A DNA stretch of 64,000 bases from JBFHRE01 sp036745195 (GCA_036745195.1 DAIOGO010000002.1:1-64000), one strand, 5' to 3'; shown: positions 16,551 through 25,264, counted from the first letter of the stretch. The notes: generated by a model not told the origin, from the letters alone. Numbers and translations are program-made.

Positions 16551-16985
16551 TCACAGCTTGAAGCGGTAGACGTTGGTCTCGCGCTGCACGAAACCGATCC
16601 GCTGGTAGAGCCGGTTGGCGGCCTGGCGGGTGGGATTCGACGTCAGCTCGACCGACTTCGCTCCCCTCTCTCGGGCATGGGCGATGGCCTCTGTGACGAG
16701 CTTCTCCCCCACTCCCCTACCACGGACGGCCCCATCGACCACGACGTCCTCGATCCAGGCCTTGAGCCCGGTCGGGATCCGAATGAAACCGAGGGTCAAC
16801 GATCCGACACACCGGTCGCCGTCCATCGCCACCAGCATCACGTTCGAGCCACTGTGAACGATCGCCTCGAGGTGATCACGGGACGGCGGCACTGCCGAGC
16901 TGGAGAGTTGGGGAATGAGGTGGGCGAAGGCCTCCACCAATCGATCGTCGACCGCCTCGGCTCGCTCCACCCTGATCCCGGTCAC
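16551..16985 (-). CDS. GNAT family N-acetyltransferase coupled to the polyamine transporter
   Basis: This 144-residue single GNAT domain has the acetyl-CoA loop AVRGRGVGEKLV and the C-terminal PTRQAANRLYQRIGF. Its GTG overlaps the potC stop as GTGA, so it is translated as the last member of the pot-gab operon. Position suggests that it acetylates an imported polyamine or an intermediate, as PaiA- and SpeG-type enzymes do. That is inference from context, because GNAT substrate specificity is not readable here. Confidence 0.85.
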   Translation of the reverse strand: MTGIRVERAEAVDDRLVEAFAHLIPQLSSSAVPPSRDHLEAIVHSGSNVMLVAMDGDRCVGSLTLGFIRIPTGLKAWIEDVVVDGAVRGRGVGEKLVTEAIAHARERGAKSVELTSNPTRQAANRLYQRIGFVQRETNVYRFKL

Positions 16986-17767
16986 CGGGCAACCTTGCTG
17001 CGCCGGGTGGTGATGGTGAGATAGCCGAACATGGCGATCACGGTGACCAGGAAAATGATCGTGCCAAAGACGTTCACCTGGGGAGGAATTCCTCGCCGGG
17101 CGGCGCCCCAGACGTACAGCGGGAAGGTCATCGTGGTTCCGCTGTTGAAGTTGGTGATCACAAAATCATCGAAGCTGAGGGCGAAGCACAGCATGAACGA
17201 GGCGGCCACACCGGGCAGGATCATCGGGAGCGTCACCCGTCGGAAGGTCTGCCATTCGTTGGCATAGAGGTCCATGGCGGCTTCCTCCAGGTGCCGGTCG
17301 AATCCGACGATGCGGGCCCGCACGGTGACCACCGAGTAGCTGATGTTGAAGAGCACGTGCGCCACCAGGATGGTCCAGTAGCCCCGACCGAACGAGGTGG
17401 CGATGAACAGGGCCAGCAGTGCGGAGCCCATCACCACCTCGGGACTGGCCATCGGGAGGAACAACAGCAGATTGGTGGCGGCCCGGGCCCGGAACCGGTA
17501 GCGGACCAGGGCGAGGGCGATCAGGGTGCCGACGATGGTGGCGATCAGGGCGGAGAGGAAGGCCAGCGTCAGCGAGTTGATCAACGCCTCCGACAGCCCT
17601 TCGACGCCGAATGGGTCGGCCCAATGCCGGAGGGTGAAGCCCACCCAGGTGACGTTGAACCGTCCTTTGAGGTCGTTGAAACCGAAGGCGATCACGACGA
17701 ACACCGGGAGGAACAGGTAGACCAGCCCCGCCCCCAGCAGCACCCGGTAGAAGACGCGCGCCTTCAC
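16982..17767 (-). CDS. potC: Spermidine/putrescine ABC transporter permease PotC
   Basis: This is the second inner-membrane permease of a PotABCD-type importer, 261 residues with about six TM helices. The EAA loop contacted by the ATPase reads EEAAMDLYANEWQTFRRVTLP in the middle of the protein. The GTG start at 17767 overlaps the potB stop (GTGA); the longer open frame upstream is the shadow of potB. The C-terminal SFDDFVITNF segment is typical of the PotC/PotI side of the family. Confidence 0.92.
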   Translation of the reverse strand: MKARVFYRVLLGAGLVYLFLPVFVVIAFGFNDLKGRFNVTWVGFTLRHWADPFGVEGLSEALINSLTLAFLSALIATIVGTLIALALVRYRFRARAATNLLLFLPMASPEVVMGSALLALFIATSFGRGYWTILVAHVLFNISYSVVTVRARIVGFDRHLEEAAMDLYANEWQTFRRVTLPMILPGVAASFMLCFALSFDDFVITNFNSGTTMTFPLYVWGAARRGIPPQVNVFGTIIFLVTVIAMFGYLTITTRRSKVAR

Positions 17768-18636
17768 GTCAGCAACTCCTCGGTGCCCACCCGCCGCACG
17801 TAGATGACCACCAGGGTCACGATCAGCGCCATCAGCGTGAAGGAGATGGCGGCGGCGGCCGGATAGTCGATCACGACCAGGAACTTGTTCTGGATGACGT
17901 TGCCCATCATCGAGTTGGGCGGGTTGCCGAGCAACTCGACATTGACGTAGTCGCCGGCGGCGGGGATGAAGGTGAGCAGGGTGCCGGAGATGACACCGGG
18001 CAGCGAGAGCGGCCAGGTGACCTTGCGAAATGCGGTGAATGGCGAGGCATACAGGTCGTTGGCCGCCTCCAGCAGCGACCGATCGATCTTGTCGAGCGAG
18101 ACGTAGATGGGAAGCGTGATGAACGCCAGGTAGTTGTAGACCAACCCCGCCACCACCGCCCAGGCGGTGGAGAGAAGGCGGCCATCCTCGGGAAGCAGAC
18201 CAAGGGTCTTGATGATCCCCACCACCGTCCCCTGGTCGGCGAGGATGATCCGCCAGGCCAGGGTCCGAAGAAGGAACGGGACCAGGAACGGCATGAGCAA
18301 CAGCATCAGGAACAGGCTCTTCCACCGCCCGGTGTGGAAGGCGATGGCGTAAGCCAGCGGGTAGGAGATGGCCAGCCCGATCACCGTGGCGGCAAAGGCG
18401 AACAGGAGCGAATTGAACAACTGGCCCCGGTAGGTCGTGAACACCGCCAGGTAGTTCGAGAGGTCACCCGTGAACCGGTAGCCCCGCTCCAGCGAGCCTT
18501 CCTGCAGGGAGGTGATGACCAACTGGCTCATCGGGACCACGTAGAAGAGGAACAACCACAGCAGCCCGGGGGCCATCAACAGATACGGGACACGCCGGCG
18601 CCGTCGCTCCGCGGCGGAGACGGCCTCGATCGTCAT
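17764..18636 (-). CDS. potB: Spermidine/putrescine ABC transporter permease PotB
   Basis: First permease subunit, 290 residues with about six TM helices. The EAA loop reads LEAANDLYASPFTAFRKVTWP. The ATG at 18636 overlaps the potA stop (ATGA), which decides the start against a 12-residue upstream extension. It pairs with PotC in the membrane and receives polyamine from PotD. Confidence 0.92.
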   Translation of the reverse strand: MTIEAVSAAERRRRRVPYLLMAPGLLWLFLFYVVPMSQLVITSLQEGSLERGYRFTGDLSNYLAVFTTYRGQLFNSLLFAFAATVIGLAISYPLAYAIAFHTGRWKSLFLMLLLMPFLVPFLLRTLAWRIILADQGTVVGIIKTLGLLPEDGRLLSTAWAVVAGLVYNYLAFITLPIYVSLDKIDRSLLEAANDLYASPFTAFRKVTWPLSLPGVISGTLLTFIPAAGDYVNVELLGNPPNSMMGNVIQNKFLVVIDYPAAAAISFTLMALIVTLVVIYVRRVGTEELLT

Positions 18637-19736
18637 ACCGGCTGAACCACGAAACAATGGCCTGGCTCCCAACCCATCACGACGTCGCTCCCGGCCGGGA
18701 AACGGGCGGCGCCGATGTTCTGGACGACGACGGCGAGTTCGCCCAGCTGCCCGGCATCGACGAGATAGTGCGTGCTGATGCCGATGAAGGAGGCGTCCGT
18801 CACCCGGCCGGCCACCCGGTTGGTGGTGCGCAGGTCCTCGGCCGTGGCGCCGAGCTGGATCTTCTCGGGTCGGACTCCGAGCCGGATGTCGGCGCCCTCC
18901 TGCAGGCCTCCGGCGGCCACCCGCATCTCGGTGCCGTCGGCCAGCCGCACCGCCCCGCTGGACGAAGTCACCTTGCCGTCCATGAGATTGGAGGCTCCCA
19001 GGAACGAGGCAACGAAAGGAGTACGGGGATCGTCGTAGATCTCCGCCGGCTCACCCATCCGCTCGATCTTGCCCTTGTTCATCACGGCGATCGAATCGGC
19101 CATGGTCATGGCTTCTTCTTGATCGTGGGTCACATGGATGAAGGTGATTCCGACTTCTTGCTGGATCCGCTTGAGCTCGATCTGCATCTCCTTGCGGAGC
19201 TTGAGATCGAGCGCCCCGAGCGGCTCGTCGAGGAGCAGCACCCGGGGATGGTTGACCAGGGCTCGGGCGAGGGCGACGCGCTGCTGCTGTCCACCCGACA
19301 GCTGGCGCGGCTTGCGCTTGGCGGCATGACCGAGCTGGACCAGATCCAGCATCTCGTTGACTCGACGGGCGGTGTCGCCGTCGGCCACCTTCTGGCGACG
19401 GAGCCCGAACGCCACGTTCTCGAACACAGTGAGATGAGGGAAGAGCGCATAACTCTGGAAGACCGTGTTCACCGGCCGCTGGTATGCCTTGGTTCCGGTC
19501 ACGTCCTCGCCATGCAGACGGATGACTCCGGAGGTGGGGTCCTCGAACCCGCCGATCATCCGGAGCGTCGTGGTCTTGCCACATCCCGAAGGGCCGATGA
19601 CGGCAAAGAAGCGATTCTCGTCGATGACCAGATTCAGGTCGTCGACCGCCAGCACGTCGCCAAACGCCTTGGTGATCCCTTTGAGCTCGACGGCAGGGGT
19701 TTCACCCCCCGCCGTCGAACCCGGAGCTTGGCTCAT
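18633..19736 (-). CDS. potA: Spermidine/putrescine ABC transporter ATPase PotA
   Basis: The 367-residue ATPase energises the importer. Walker A is GPSGCGKTT at 48-56, the signature LSGGQ at 146-150 and Walker B LLLDEP around 167-172, followed by the switch histidine in VTHDQEEA. A C-terminal TOBE-type regulatory domain starts near 270. The ATG at 19736 overlaps the potD stop; the N-terminal extension of the open frame is non-coding. Confidence 0.94.
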   Translation of the reverse strand: MSQAPGSTAGGETPAVELKGITKAFGDVLAVDDLNLVIDENRFFAVIGPSGCGKTTTLRMIGGFEDPTSGVIRLHGEDVTGTKAYQRPVNTVFQSYALFPHLTVFENVAFGLRRQKVADGDTARRVNEMLDLVQLGHAAKRKPRQLSGGQQQRVALARALVNHPRVLLLDEPLGALDLKLRKEMQIELKRIQQEVGITFIHVTHDQEEAMTMADSIAVMNKGKIERMGEPAEIYDDPRTPFVASFLGASNLMDGKVTSSSGAVRLADGTEMRVAAGGLQEGADIRLGVRPEKIQLGATAEDLRTTNRVAGRVTDASFIGISTHYLVDAGQLGELAVVVQNIGAARFPAGSDVVMGWEPGHCFVVQPV

Positions 19737-20962
19737 ACGCCGGTGGCGGCGGCCACCGCGTTGTTCAGTTCGGTCTCCTCGGCCTCGTCCAGCGCCCGGA
19801 AGATGTGCGACTTCGCCAGCGTCGCCTCGTCGGGGAAGATGAGCGGCTGATCGACGAATGTCTCGTCGATGTCGGCCATCGCCTCCTTGGCGCCGTCGAC
19901 CGGCGACACGTACCACACCCAGTAGGCCAGCTCGGCGGCAACCTCGGGCCGGTAGTAAAAGTCCATCCACTTCTCGGCGTTGGCCTTGTTGGCCGCTCCC
20001 TTGGGGATGAGCATGTTGTCCGTCCAGATCATCACGCCCTGGTCGGGGAAGCTGAAGCCGAGCTGGGGAGAGTCCTCCTGGTTGGCAAAGATGTCGCCGG
20101 ACCAGGCCAGCGCCACCGCCAGGTCGCCGTTGATCAGAGCATCGAGGTAGTCGTTCCCGTAGACCTGCCGGATCTGGCCATCCGTCACCAGCTTGCCCAG
20201 TGTGTCGGTCGAGGCGAGCATCTCGTCGAGGGTGGCGGTGGCAGGGTCCTTGCCCTCGTACAGCATGATCAGGCCCAGGGTGTCGATGTATCCCTCCAAC
20301 ACCCCGATCTTGCCCTTGTACTTGGGATCGAACAACACCCCCAGATCCGAGACCGGACCGCCCGTCTGGTTGGTGTCATACCCGATTCCGGTGAAACCGG
20401 ACTGCCAGGGCAGCGTGTAGTCGCGGGTGGGGTCGAACCCGGGCGAGGCCAGCGCCGACGCCAGATTCGCCATGTTGGGCACGTTGCCGTGATCGATCTT
20501 CTCGGCATAACCGAGCCGGATCATCCGGGCTGCCATGTAATCGGTGAGCACAACGATGTCGAAGCCGGTCGGCTCACCGGCCGCCAGCTGGGCCTGATAC
20601 TTGCCAAACCACTCCTCGTTCGAGTTGACCCCTTCGGTGTAGGTGACGGCGATCCCCGTCTCCGCCTCGAAGGCATCCTTGGTGGAGGTGCCGTCCGGCG
20701 AGTCCTCGGTGGTGTCGATGTACTCGATCCAGTTGTCCACGAAGAGCACCGTGCTCGGCGCCCCGGTCGTCCCCGGCCCGGCGGTGGTGGCGGTGCCCTC
20801 GGTGCCGCAGGCGGCAAGAATCGACGGTCCGGCGATCACGAAGGCGCCCGTCCCCGCCACCCGTCGCAGGAACTCCCGCCTGCTCACGCCGTCGCGAGCC
20901 GCCCTTGCCATCAGCGCGTCCATCGACCCTGTTCTTCTCACTCCTCGTTGGATGTTCGTCAC
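19733..20962 (-). CDS. potD: Spermidine/putrescine-binding lipoprotein PotD, Tat-type signal
   Basis: Polyamine-binding protein of the PotD/PotF family, 409 residues. The signal combines a twin-arginine motif, SRREFLRR at 27-34, with a lipobox ending at Cys52 (ILAAC), so it is exported folded by Tat and then lipidated. The mature protein begins with the family segment FVDNWIEYIDTTED and ends in the usual Rossmann-like second lobe. A GTG start at 20962 is preferred over the in-frame TTG 6 nt upstream, because AGGAGG lies 9 nt before the GTG but only 3 nt before the TTG. Confidence 0.93.
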   Translation of the reverse strand: MTNIQRGVRRTGSMDALMARAARDGVSRREFLRRVAGTGAFVIAGPSILAACGTEGTATTAGPGTTGAPSTVLFVDNWIEYIDTTEDSPDGTSTKDAFEAETGIAVTYTEGVNSNEEWFGKYQAQLAAGEPTGFDIVVLTDYMAARMIRLGYAEKIDHGNVPNMANLASALASPGFDPTRDYTLPWQSGFTGIGYDTNQTGGPVSDLGVLFDPKYKGKIGVLEGYIDTLGLIMLYEGKDPATATLDEMLASTDTLGKLVTDGQIRQVYGNDYLDALINGDLAVALAWSGDIFANQEDSPQLGFSFPDQGVMIWTDNMLIPKGAANKANAEKWMDFYYRPEVAAELAYWVWYVSPVDGAKEAMADIDETFVDQPLIFPDEATLAKSHIFRALDEAEETELNNAVAAATGV

Positions 20963-21007
20963 GCTCAATCTCCTCCTGTTTCGGGTGCCGTCGCCGGCAC
21001 GGCGATC

Positions 21008-21364
21008 TTATGCTCCGCTCGACAAACCTTGTTCGACGAAATCGGGGTTGTGCCAGACGATCAACGCCGAATACGAGTCCGTCTCGGGATCGTCGAGGTA
21101 ACCCGGCAGTGCCCCCCGCAATTCGAAACCGTTGTCCATCTGAAAGGTGAGGGTCGGGTCGTACAGTTCGCGCGCCGCCACCCGCCGCACGTACTCGTCC
21201 GCGCTCATGAGGTGCTTCTGAGCGGCAAANNNNNNNNNNNNNNNNNNNNNNNNNNNNNNNNNNNNNNNNNNNNNNNNNNNNNNNNNNNNNNNNNNNNNNN
21301 NNNNNNNNNNNNNNNNNNNNNNNNNNNNNTCCTCCGTGAGATTCACATACCGCAACTCGCCCAT
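21008..21364 (-). CDS. GNAT-type acetyltransferase, interrupted by assembly gap
   Basis: Only the first 11 residues (MGELRYVNLTE) and the last 73 are readable; 100 N replace the middle. The C-terminal part, with MSADEYVRRVAARELYDPTL, a gap-flanking helix and LPGYLDDPETDSYSALIVWHNPDF, matches the N-terminal acetyltransferase half of bifunctional GNAT/carbon-nitrogen hydrolase proteins. Here it stands alone. The true gap must be longer than 100 nt, because a GNAT domain needs more than the 117 residues visible plus N. It lies between the Ntn hydrolase and potD in the operon. GAAGGG precedes the ATG at 21364. Confidence 0.6.
   Translation of the reverse strand: MGELRYVNLTEXXXXXXXXXXXXXXXXXXXXXXXXXXXXXXXXXXFAAQKHLMSADEYVRRVAARELYDPTLTFQMDNGFELRGALPGYLDDPETDSYSALIVWHNPDFVEQGLSSGA
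21230..21329. other. Assembly gap (100 N) inside acetyltransferase gene
   Basis: Placeholder gap; the reading frame across it is not reliable. Confidence 0.95.
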
Positions 21365-21374
21365 TGCCATCCCT

Positions 21375-22454
21375 TCAAGCCGACGCCGACACCGGAAGCC
21401 GGAAGAGCTGATAGTCGTTGTCGGCGGGGATCCCCCAACATGCCCACAGCTCACCGGTTTGCGGCCGCATGATGGCAGCCCCGCACGTCTCGTAATCGAA
21501 GGGTGGTTCCGGCCGCCGGCAAATGGCCCGCTCGTCTCGGGTCAGGGCGATCAGGTCCTCCACCCCGACCGACCCGCCGTCGAGCAGGTCGATCGCCTGT
21601 CGCAGGCGCAACTCCGAGCTCAGCTGGAGCTGGGCGGGACGGGCACCTTCCAGACTGCGACCCACCGGGGTCAGGCAGTGGTTGGTACGCACGATCGTGT
21701 CGGCGTCGAGGGTCGTCACCACTTTGCGGGTGGCGGTGGCCTCGATGCTGAACCCGGTTCCACTCCGATCGAAGACATGGAAATTGTGACCACCGGCCAG
21801 TTCGGCCTCCATCACCGCCTCCAGCGCCCCGGCCGCGCTCTTCGCCTCGAGCGCCTTGCGCACCACGAACGGCCACGTGACCCCGATCCGGCCGTCCGTG
21901 ACCGTGAGATTGTTGATCCCCACACAAACCCCGAACTCGTTCATGCCGAGTTGACCCACACAGCCAACCGTGCTGAACACGAGGGCCCGGGCTTTGCTTT
22001 CCGGTCGTAAATCGAGCATCACCACATGCGGGGTGGCCGAAGCATTCATGTCCCACGTCTGGGCGTAGAAACCGGCGCCGCCCGCCTGGTGGTCGGGGAC
22101 GATCACCGCCGTGCAGTTGTCCTCGACGGGAGCGCCGGCATCGGCGGCCCTGACCGTGTCGAGGAGATCGGTATAGCCGCTGACGACGATTGCCTCGCCA
22201 ACGGTGATCCCGGCGGCCGCCGCCAGGGCGGTCGTCTCCTCCATCAGATCCGGGGCGTAGGCGCGGTGGGCGTCCACCATCGACTCCGCCAGCACAACGA
22301 TTCCGGCTGCGTCGAAGCGGGTCCCGGTCCGGGCCAGTTCCACCCGGCCCCGGGCGTATTCGGCGATCTCGTCGCCGAAGGCGGCGCCGTGAGCCGTTCC
22401 CATCTCGTGGGGCGTCCCCGCCAGTTCCAGCACCCGGATCGGGCGACCGTTCAC
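21375..22454 (-). CDS. C45-type Ntn hydrolase / acyl-CoA:6-APA acyltransferase family protein
   Basis: The 359 residues match the C45 (isopenicillin N acyltransferase-like) Ntn hydrolases. The predicted nucleophile is Cys114 in the EDNCTAVIV strand, exposed by autoproteolysis in characterised members, followed by GAGFYAQTWDMN and LGMNEFGVCVGINNL. There is no signal peptide. The GTG at 22454 overlaps the aldehyde dehydrogenase stop (GTGA), so it is an integral step of the operon. An amidase that removes an acyl or glutamyl group from a GABA precursor is the most economical reading, but it is inference. Confidence 0.8.
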   Translation of the reverse strand: MNGRPIRVLELAGTPHEMGTAHGAAFGDEIAEYARGRVELARTGTRFDAAGIVVLAESMVDAHRAYAPDLMEETTALAAAAGITVGEAIVVSGYTDLLDTVRAADAGAPVEDNCTAVIVPDHQAGGAGFYAQTWDMNASATPHVVMLDLRPESKARALVFSTVGCVGQLGMNEFGVCVGINNLTVTDGRIGVTWPFVVRKALEAKSAAGALEAVMEAELAGGHNFHVFDRSGTGFSIEATATRKVVTTLDADTIVRTNHCLTPVGRSLEGARPAQLQLSSELRLRQAIDLLDGGSVGVEDLIALTRDERAICRRPEPPFDYETCGAAIMRPQTGELWACWGIPADNDYQLFRLPVSASA

Positions 22455-23749
22455 GCCAGGCCTCCGAAATACCTGGTCTTGGGCTCCAGATACTCGAGCA
22501 ACCCCTCGGTGCTCGACTCGCGGCCAAAGCCGGATTGCTTCATCCCCCCGAAGGGCGCCTCGGCCGTGACCGGATACCAATCGTTGACGCCCACCAGGCC
22601 GAACTCCAGTGCATCGGAGACGTGCATGGCGGTACGGAGATCCCGGGTCCAGACGAAGGAGGCCAACCCGAACTCGACCGAGTTGGCAATGGTGATGGCC
22701 TCATCGACCGTGTCGAAGGGGAGGATGGGCAGCACCGGCCCGAATACCTCCTCGGAGGCGGCCGGCGAACCGGGGGGCAGGTCGGTCATCACCGTCGGCG
22801 AGAAGAAGTACCCGGGACGATCGGGTCTGCTCCCACCCGACACCACCCTGGCGCCGCCTGCCACGGAGCGCTCGACGATGCTCTCCACCCTGTCCCGCTG
22901 GGTGGCGTTGATCAGCGGACCCACCGTCGTCTCCGCCTGCATGCCGTCTCCCACCACCTGCCGCTGGGAGGCGGCGGCGGCGGCCTTGGTGAACTGTTCG
23001 ACGATCGAGGAGTGCACGATGAAACGCTGCGGGGCGATACACACCTGCCCGCTGTTCCGGTACTTGGCGGTCACTCCCGATTCGGCCACGGCCTCGAGGT
23101 CTTCCACATCCGGAAAGACGATCACCGGGGCATTGCCGCCCAGTTCGAGCGACAGTTTGGTGATGGTGCGAGCCGCTCCCTCCATCAAGAGCCGGCCCAC
23201 CCTCAGCGAACCGGTGAACTGGATCTTGCGCAGGCGGGGGTCATCGAGCATCGCCTGGGCGATCGCGTTGGGCTCACCGTTGATGACGTTGACCACCCCG
23301 GCGGGGACTCCGGCATCGGTGAGGGCGGCGCCGTAGGCGAGGGCCGAGCGCGGGGTGTACTCGGAGGGACGCACCACCGCCGTGCACCCGGCGGCGAGGG
23401 CGGAACTCACCGCTCGATTCACGTTGTAGATCGGGAAGTTCCAGGCNNNNNNNNNNNNNNNNNNNNNNNNNNNNNNNNNNNNNNNNNNNNNNNNNNNNNN
23501 NNNNNNNNNNNNNNNNNNNNNNNNNNNNNNNNNNNNNNNNNNNNNNGCCCGCTCGTAGGGGTTCTTGGCCGACCAGGTCCCAAATGCGGCGGAAGCGGCC
23601 GAGATGGCGGCCTCCGCATCGGCCCGACCTCCGAATGCGATCGGCTCGATGGTCTCCTCGGTGGCCGGGTTGATGAGGTCTTTGGTGACACCATCGATGG
23701 AGTCGACCCACTGGCCATCCACCAGGAGCCGGTTGAGCGTCGAGGTCAT
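22451..23749 (-). CDS. NAD(P)-dependent aldehyde dehydrogenase (succinate-semialdehyde/aminoaldehyde type), with assembly gap
   Basis: The aldehyde dehydrogenase fold is clear: AWNFPIYN, the catalytic glutamate in LELGGN, the catalytic cysteine in RNSGQVC and PFGGMKQSG near the C-terminus. Coupling to gabT (ATGA overlap at 23746-23749) points to succinate semialdehyde or an aminobutanal as substrate. The frame spans 432 codons including 100 N. Homologues have about 480 residues, so the real gap is nearer 240 nt and covers the segment before AWNFP. Confidence 0.85.
   Translation of the reverse strand: MTSTLNRLLVDGQWVDSIDGVTKDLINPATEETIEPIAFGGRADAEAAISAASAAFGTWSAKNPYERXXXXXXXXXXXXXXXXXXXXXXXXXXXXXXXXXXAWNFPIYNVNRAVSSALAAGCTAVVRPSEYTPRSALAYGAALTDAGVPAGVVNVINGEPNAIAQAMLDDPRLRKIQFTGSLRVGRLLMEGAARTITKLSLELGGNAPVIVFPDVEDLEAVAESGVTAKYRNSGQVCIAPQRFIVHSSIVEQFTKAAAAASQRQVVGDGMQAETTVGPLINATQRDRVESIVERSVAGGARVVSGGSRPDRPGYFFSPTVMTDLPPGSPAASEEVFGPVLPILPFDTVDEAITIANSVEFGLASFVWTRDLRTAMHVSDALEFGLVGVNDWYPVTAEAPFGGMKQSGFGRESSTEGLLEYLEPKTRYFGGLA
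23447..23546. other. Assembly gap (100 N) inside aldehyde dehydrogenase gene
   Basis: Placeholder gap. Comparison with the family length suggests about 140 nt more are missing. Confidence 0.95.
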
Positions 23750-25116
23750 GCGACCCCCATCGCCGCCGCCACCGCATCGACCGAATCCGACACGACGTCG
23801 AGGGCCTCGTCCAGCTCGGCATCGGTGATGTTCAAGGGTGGGAGGAACCGGACGCAGTTGGAGTAGAGACCGGCCCGGATGGTGATGACACCACGCTGGA
23901 CCGTCTCGGCGCAGATGGCGGCGGTCGCCTCCATCCACGGGGCGCGGGTCGAGGGGTCCTTGACGATCTCCATGACGAGCATCGATCCAATCCCGCGTAC
24001 GTCTCCCACCAGCCCCGGGTGCCTACGCTGGATCTCCTCGAGTCTTGCCCGCAACCGAACGCCCACGGCCACCGAGCGGGCGAGGAACGCCGGATCGGCG
24101 ATCGTGTCCATCGCCTCGATGGCGGCCACACACGCCAGCGGGTTGGCCGAGTAGGTTCCACCCAGCCCGCCGGGATGGGGAGCGTCCATGATCTCGGCCC
24201 GTCCCACCACCGCCGACAGCGGCATCCCTCCCGCCAGCGACTTGGCGGTGAGGAGGAGATCGGGCACGACCCCGGTGTGCTCCACCGCCCACAGGGTGCC
24301 GGTGCGGCCCATCCCCGCCTGGATCTCGTCGGCCACGAGCACGATCCCGTGCTGGTCGGCCAGCTCACGCAGCCTCTGCATGAACGCAGGAGGAACCGGG
24401 AGGAATCCGCCCTCCCCCAGCACCGGCTCGATCACGATGGCCGCCACGTGGCTCGGATCGACGATGGCAGTGAAACAGTGGTCGAGGTTCTGGACCGACC
24501 AGGCGATGAAGTCTGCCTCGGACAGCCCCTGCGGCCGCCGATACAGGTTGGGGAACGGAAAGCGATACACCTCGGGCGAGAACGGGCCGAACCCCTTCTT
24601 GAAGAGGTTGAACTTGGACGTCATCGCCATCGTCAGGTTGGTCCGGCCGTGATAGGCCCCGTCGAAGACGACCACCCCCTGACGTTTGGTGTAGGCCCGG
24701 CAGATGTTGACCGCCGTCTCCACCGCCTCCGCCCCGGTGTTCATGAACACGGTCTTCTTGGCGAAGTCCCCCGGTGCCAGCCGATTGAGACGTTCGGCTG
24801 CCTCGACCAGCGGCTCATAGGTGGAGACGATGGCGGACATGTGGATCAGGCGCTCGGCCTGGCTCTTCAATGCCTCGACCAGCCGCTCGGGGGTGTGGCC
24901 CACGGCCAGGACGCCGATCCCGCCGGCGAGGTCGATGAACCGGTTCCCGTCGACATCGGTGACGGTGGACCCGTGCGCCGACTCGATGGCCATCGGCGTC
25001 AGCTTGGCGGTCCCGGCGGCGGTGGCCGCATCCCGGCGGGCAACGATCTCCCGGCTACGGGGCCCCGGGATCTCGGTCACCAGCCGTATGGCCGAATTCT
25101 GCGATACCACCGTCAC
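23746..25116 (-). CDS. gabT: 4-aminobutyrate aminotransferase
   Basis: GabT moves the amino group of GABA to 2-oxoglutarate, giving succinate semialdehyde for the adjacent dehydrogenase. The 456-residue class III transaminase shows NTGAEA at 126-131, GAYHGRT at 153-159, DEIQAGMGRTG at 263-273 and the PLP lysine Lys292 in LTAKSLAGG. It is the first gene of the nine-gene operon that runs to 16551. The GTG start has AGGAGG 5 nt upstream. The divergent Lrp/AsnC gene and two inverted repeats in between suggest direct control by that regulator. Confidence 0.93.
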   Translation of the reverse strand: MTVVSQNSAIRLVTEIPGPRSREIVARRDAATAAGTAKLTPMAIESAHGSTVTDVDGNRFIDLAGGIGVLAVGHTPERLVEALKSQAERLIHMSAIVSTYEPLVEAAERLNRLAPGDFAKKTVFMNTGAEAVETAVNICRAYTKRQGVVVFDGAYHGRTNLTMAMTSKFNLFKKGFGPFSPEVYRFPFPNLYRRPQGLSEADFIAWSVQNLDHCFTAIVDPSHVAAIVIEPVLGEGGFLPVPPAFMQRLRELADQHGIVLVADEIQAGMGRTGTLWAVEHTGVVPDLLLTAKSLAGGMPLSAVVGRAEIMDAPHPGGLGGTYSANPLACVAAIEAMDTIADPAFLARSVAVGVRLRARLEEIQRRHPGLVGDVRGIGSMLVMEIVKDPSTRAPWMEATAAICAETVQRGVITIRAGLYSNCVRFLPPLNITDAELDEALDVVSDSVDAVAAAMGVA

Positions 25117-25181
25117 TTCAACCTCCTACCGCCGGGCCCCGGCGACCATCAACTCAATCGAAACGCTGTCATCGAGGTGCC

Positions 25182-25203
25182 TTGCAATTCGATTCGCTCG
25201 CAA
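25182..25203. promoter_or_regulatory. Candidate operator 1 (TTGC-N14-GCAA)
   Basis: Inverted repeat in the gabT-lrp intergenic region, 66 bp from the gabT start. It shares its half-sites with operator 2. Confidence 0.45.
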
Positions 25204-25228
25204 CCAGGCATCGAGAGCCGAGTATCGC

Positions 25229-25249
25229 TTGCATAGCGGATATTCGCAA
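25229..25249. promoter_or_regulatory. Candidate operator 2 (TTGC-N13-GCAA)
   Basis: Inverted repeat ending 2 bp before the -10 of the Lrp/AsnC gene, where a bound regulator would block its own promoter. Confidence 0.5.
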
Positions 25250-25251
25250 GT

Positions 25252-25257
25252 GATACT
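25252..25257 (+). promoter_or_regulatory. -10 element, leaderless Lrp/AsnC promoter
   Basis: GATACT, 7 nt before the ATG at 25265. Confidence 0.55.
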
Positions 25258-25264
25258 CCTCGGG

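Noticed and set aside
19805..21472. 555-codon plus-strand frame opposite potD
   Set aside because: Antisense shadow; potD, potA and the acetyltransferase on the minus strand are family members, and the frame runs through an N gap.
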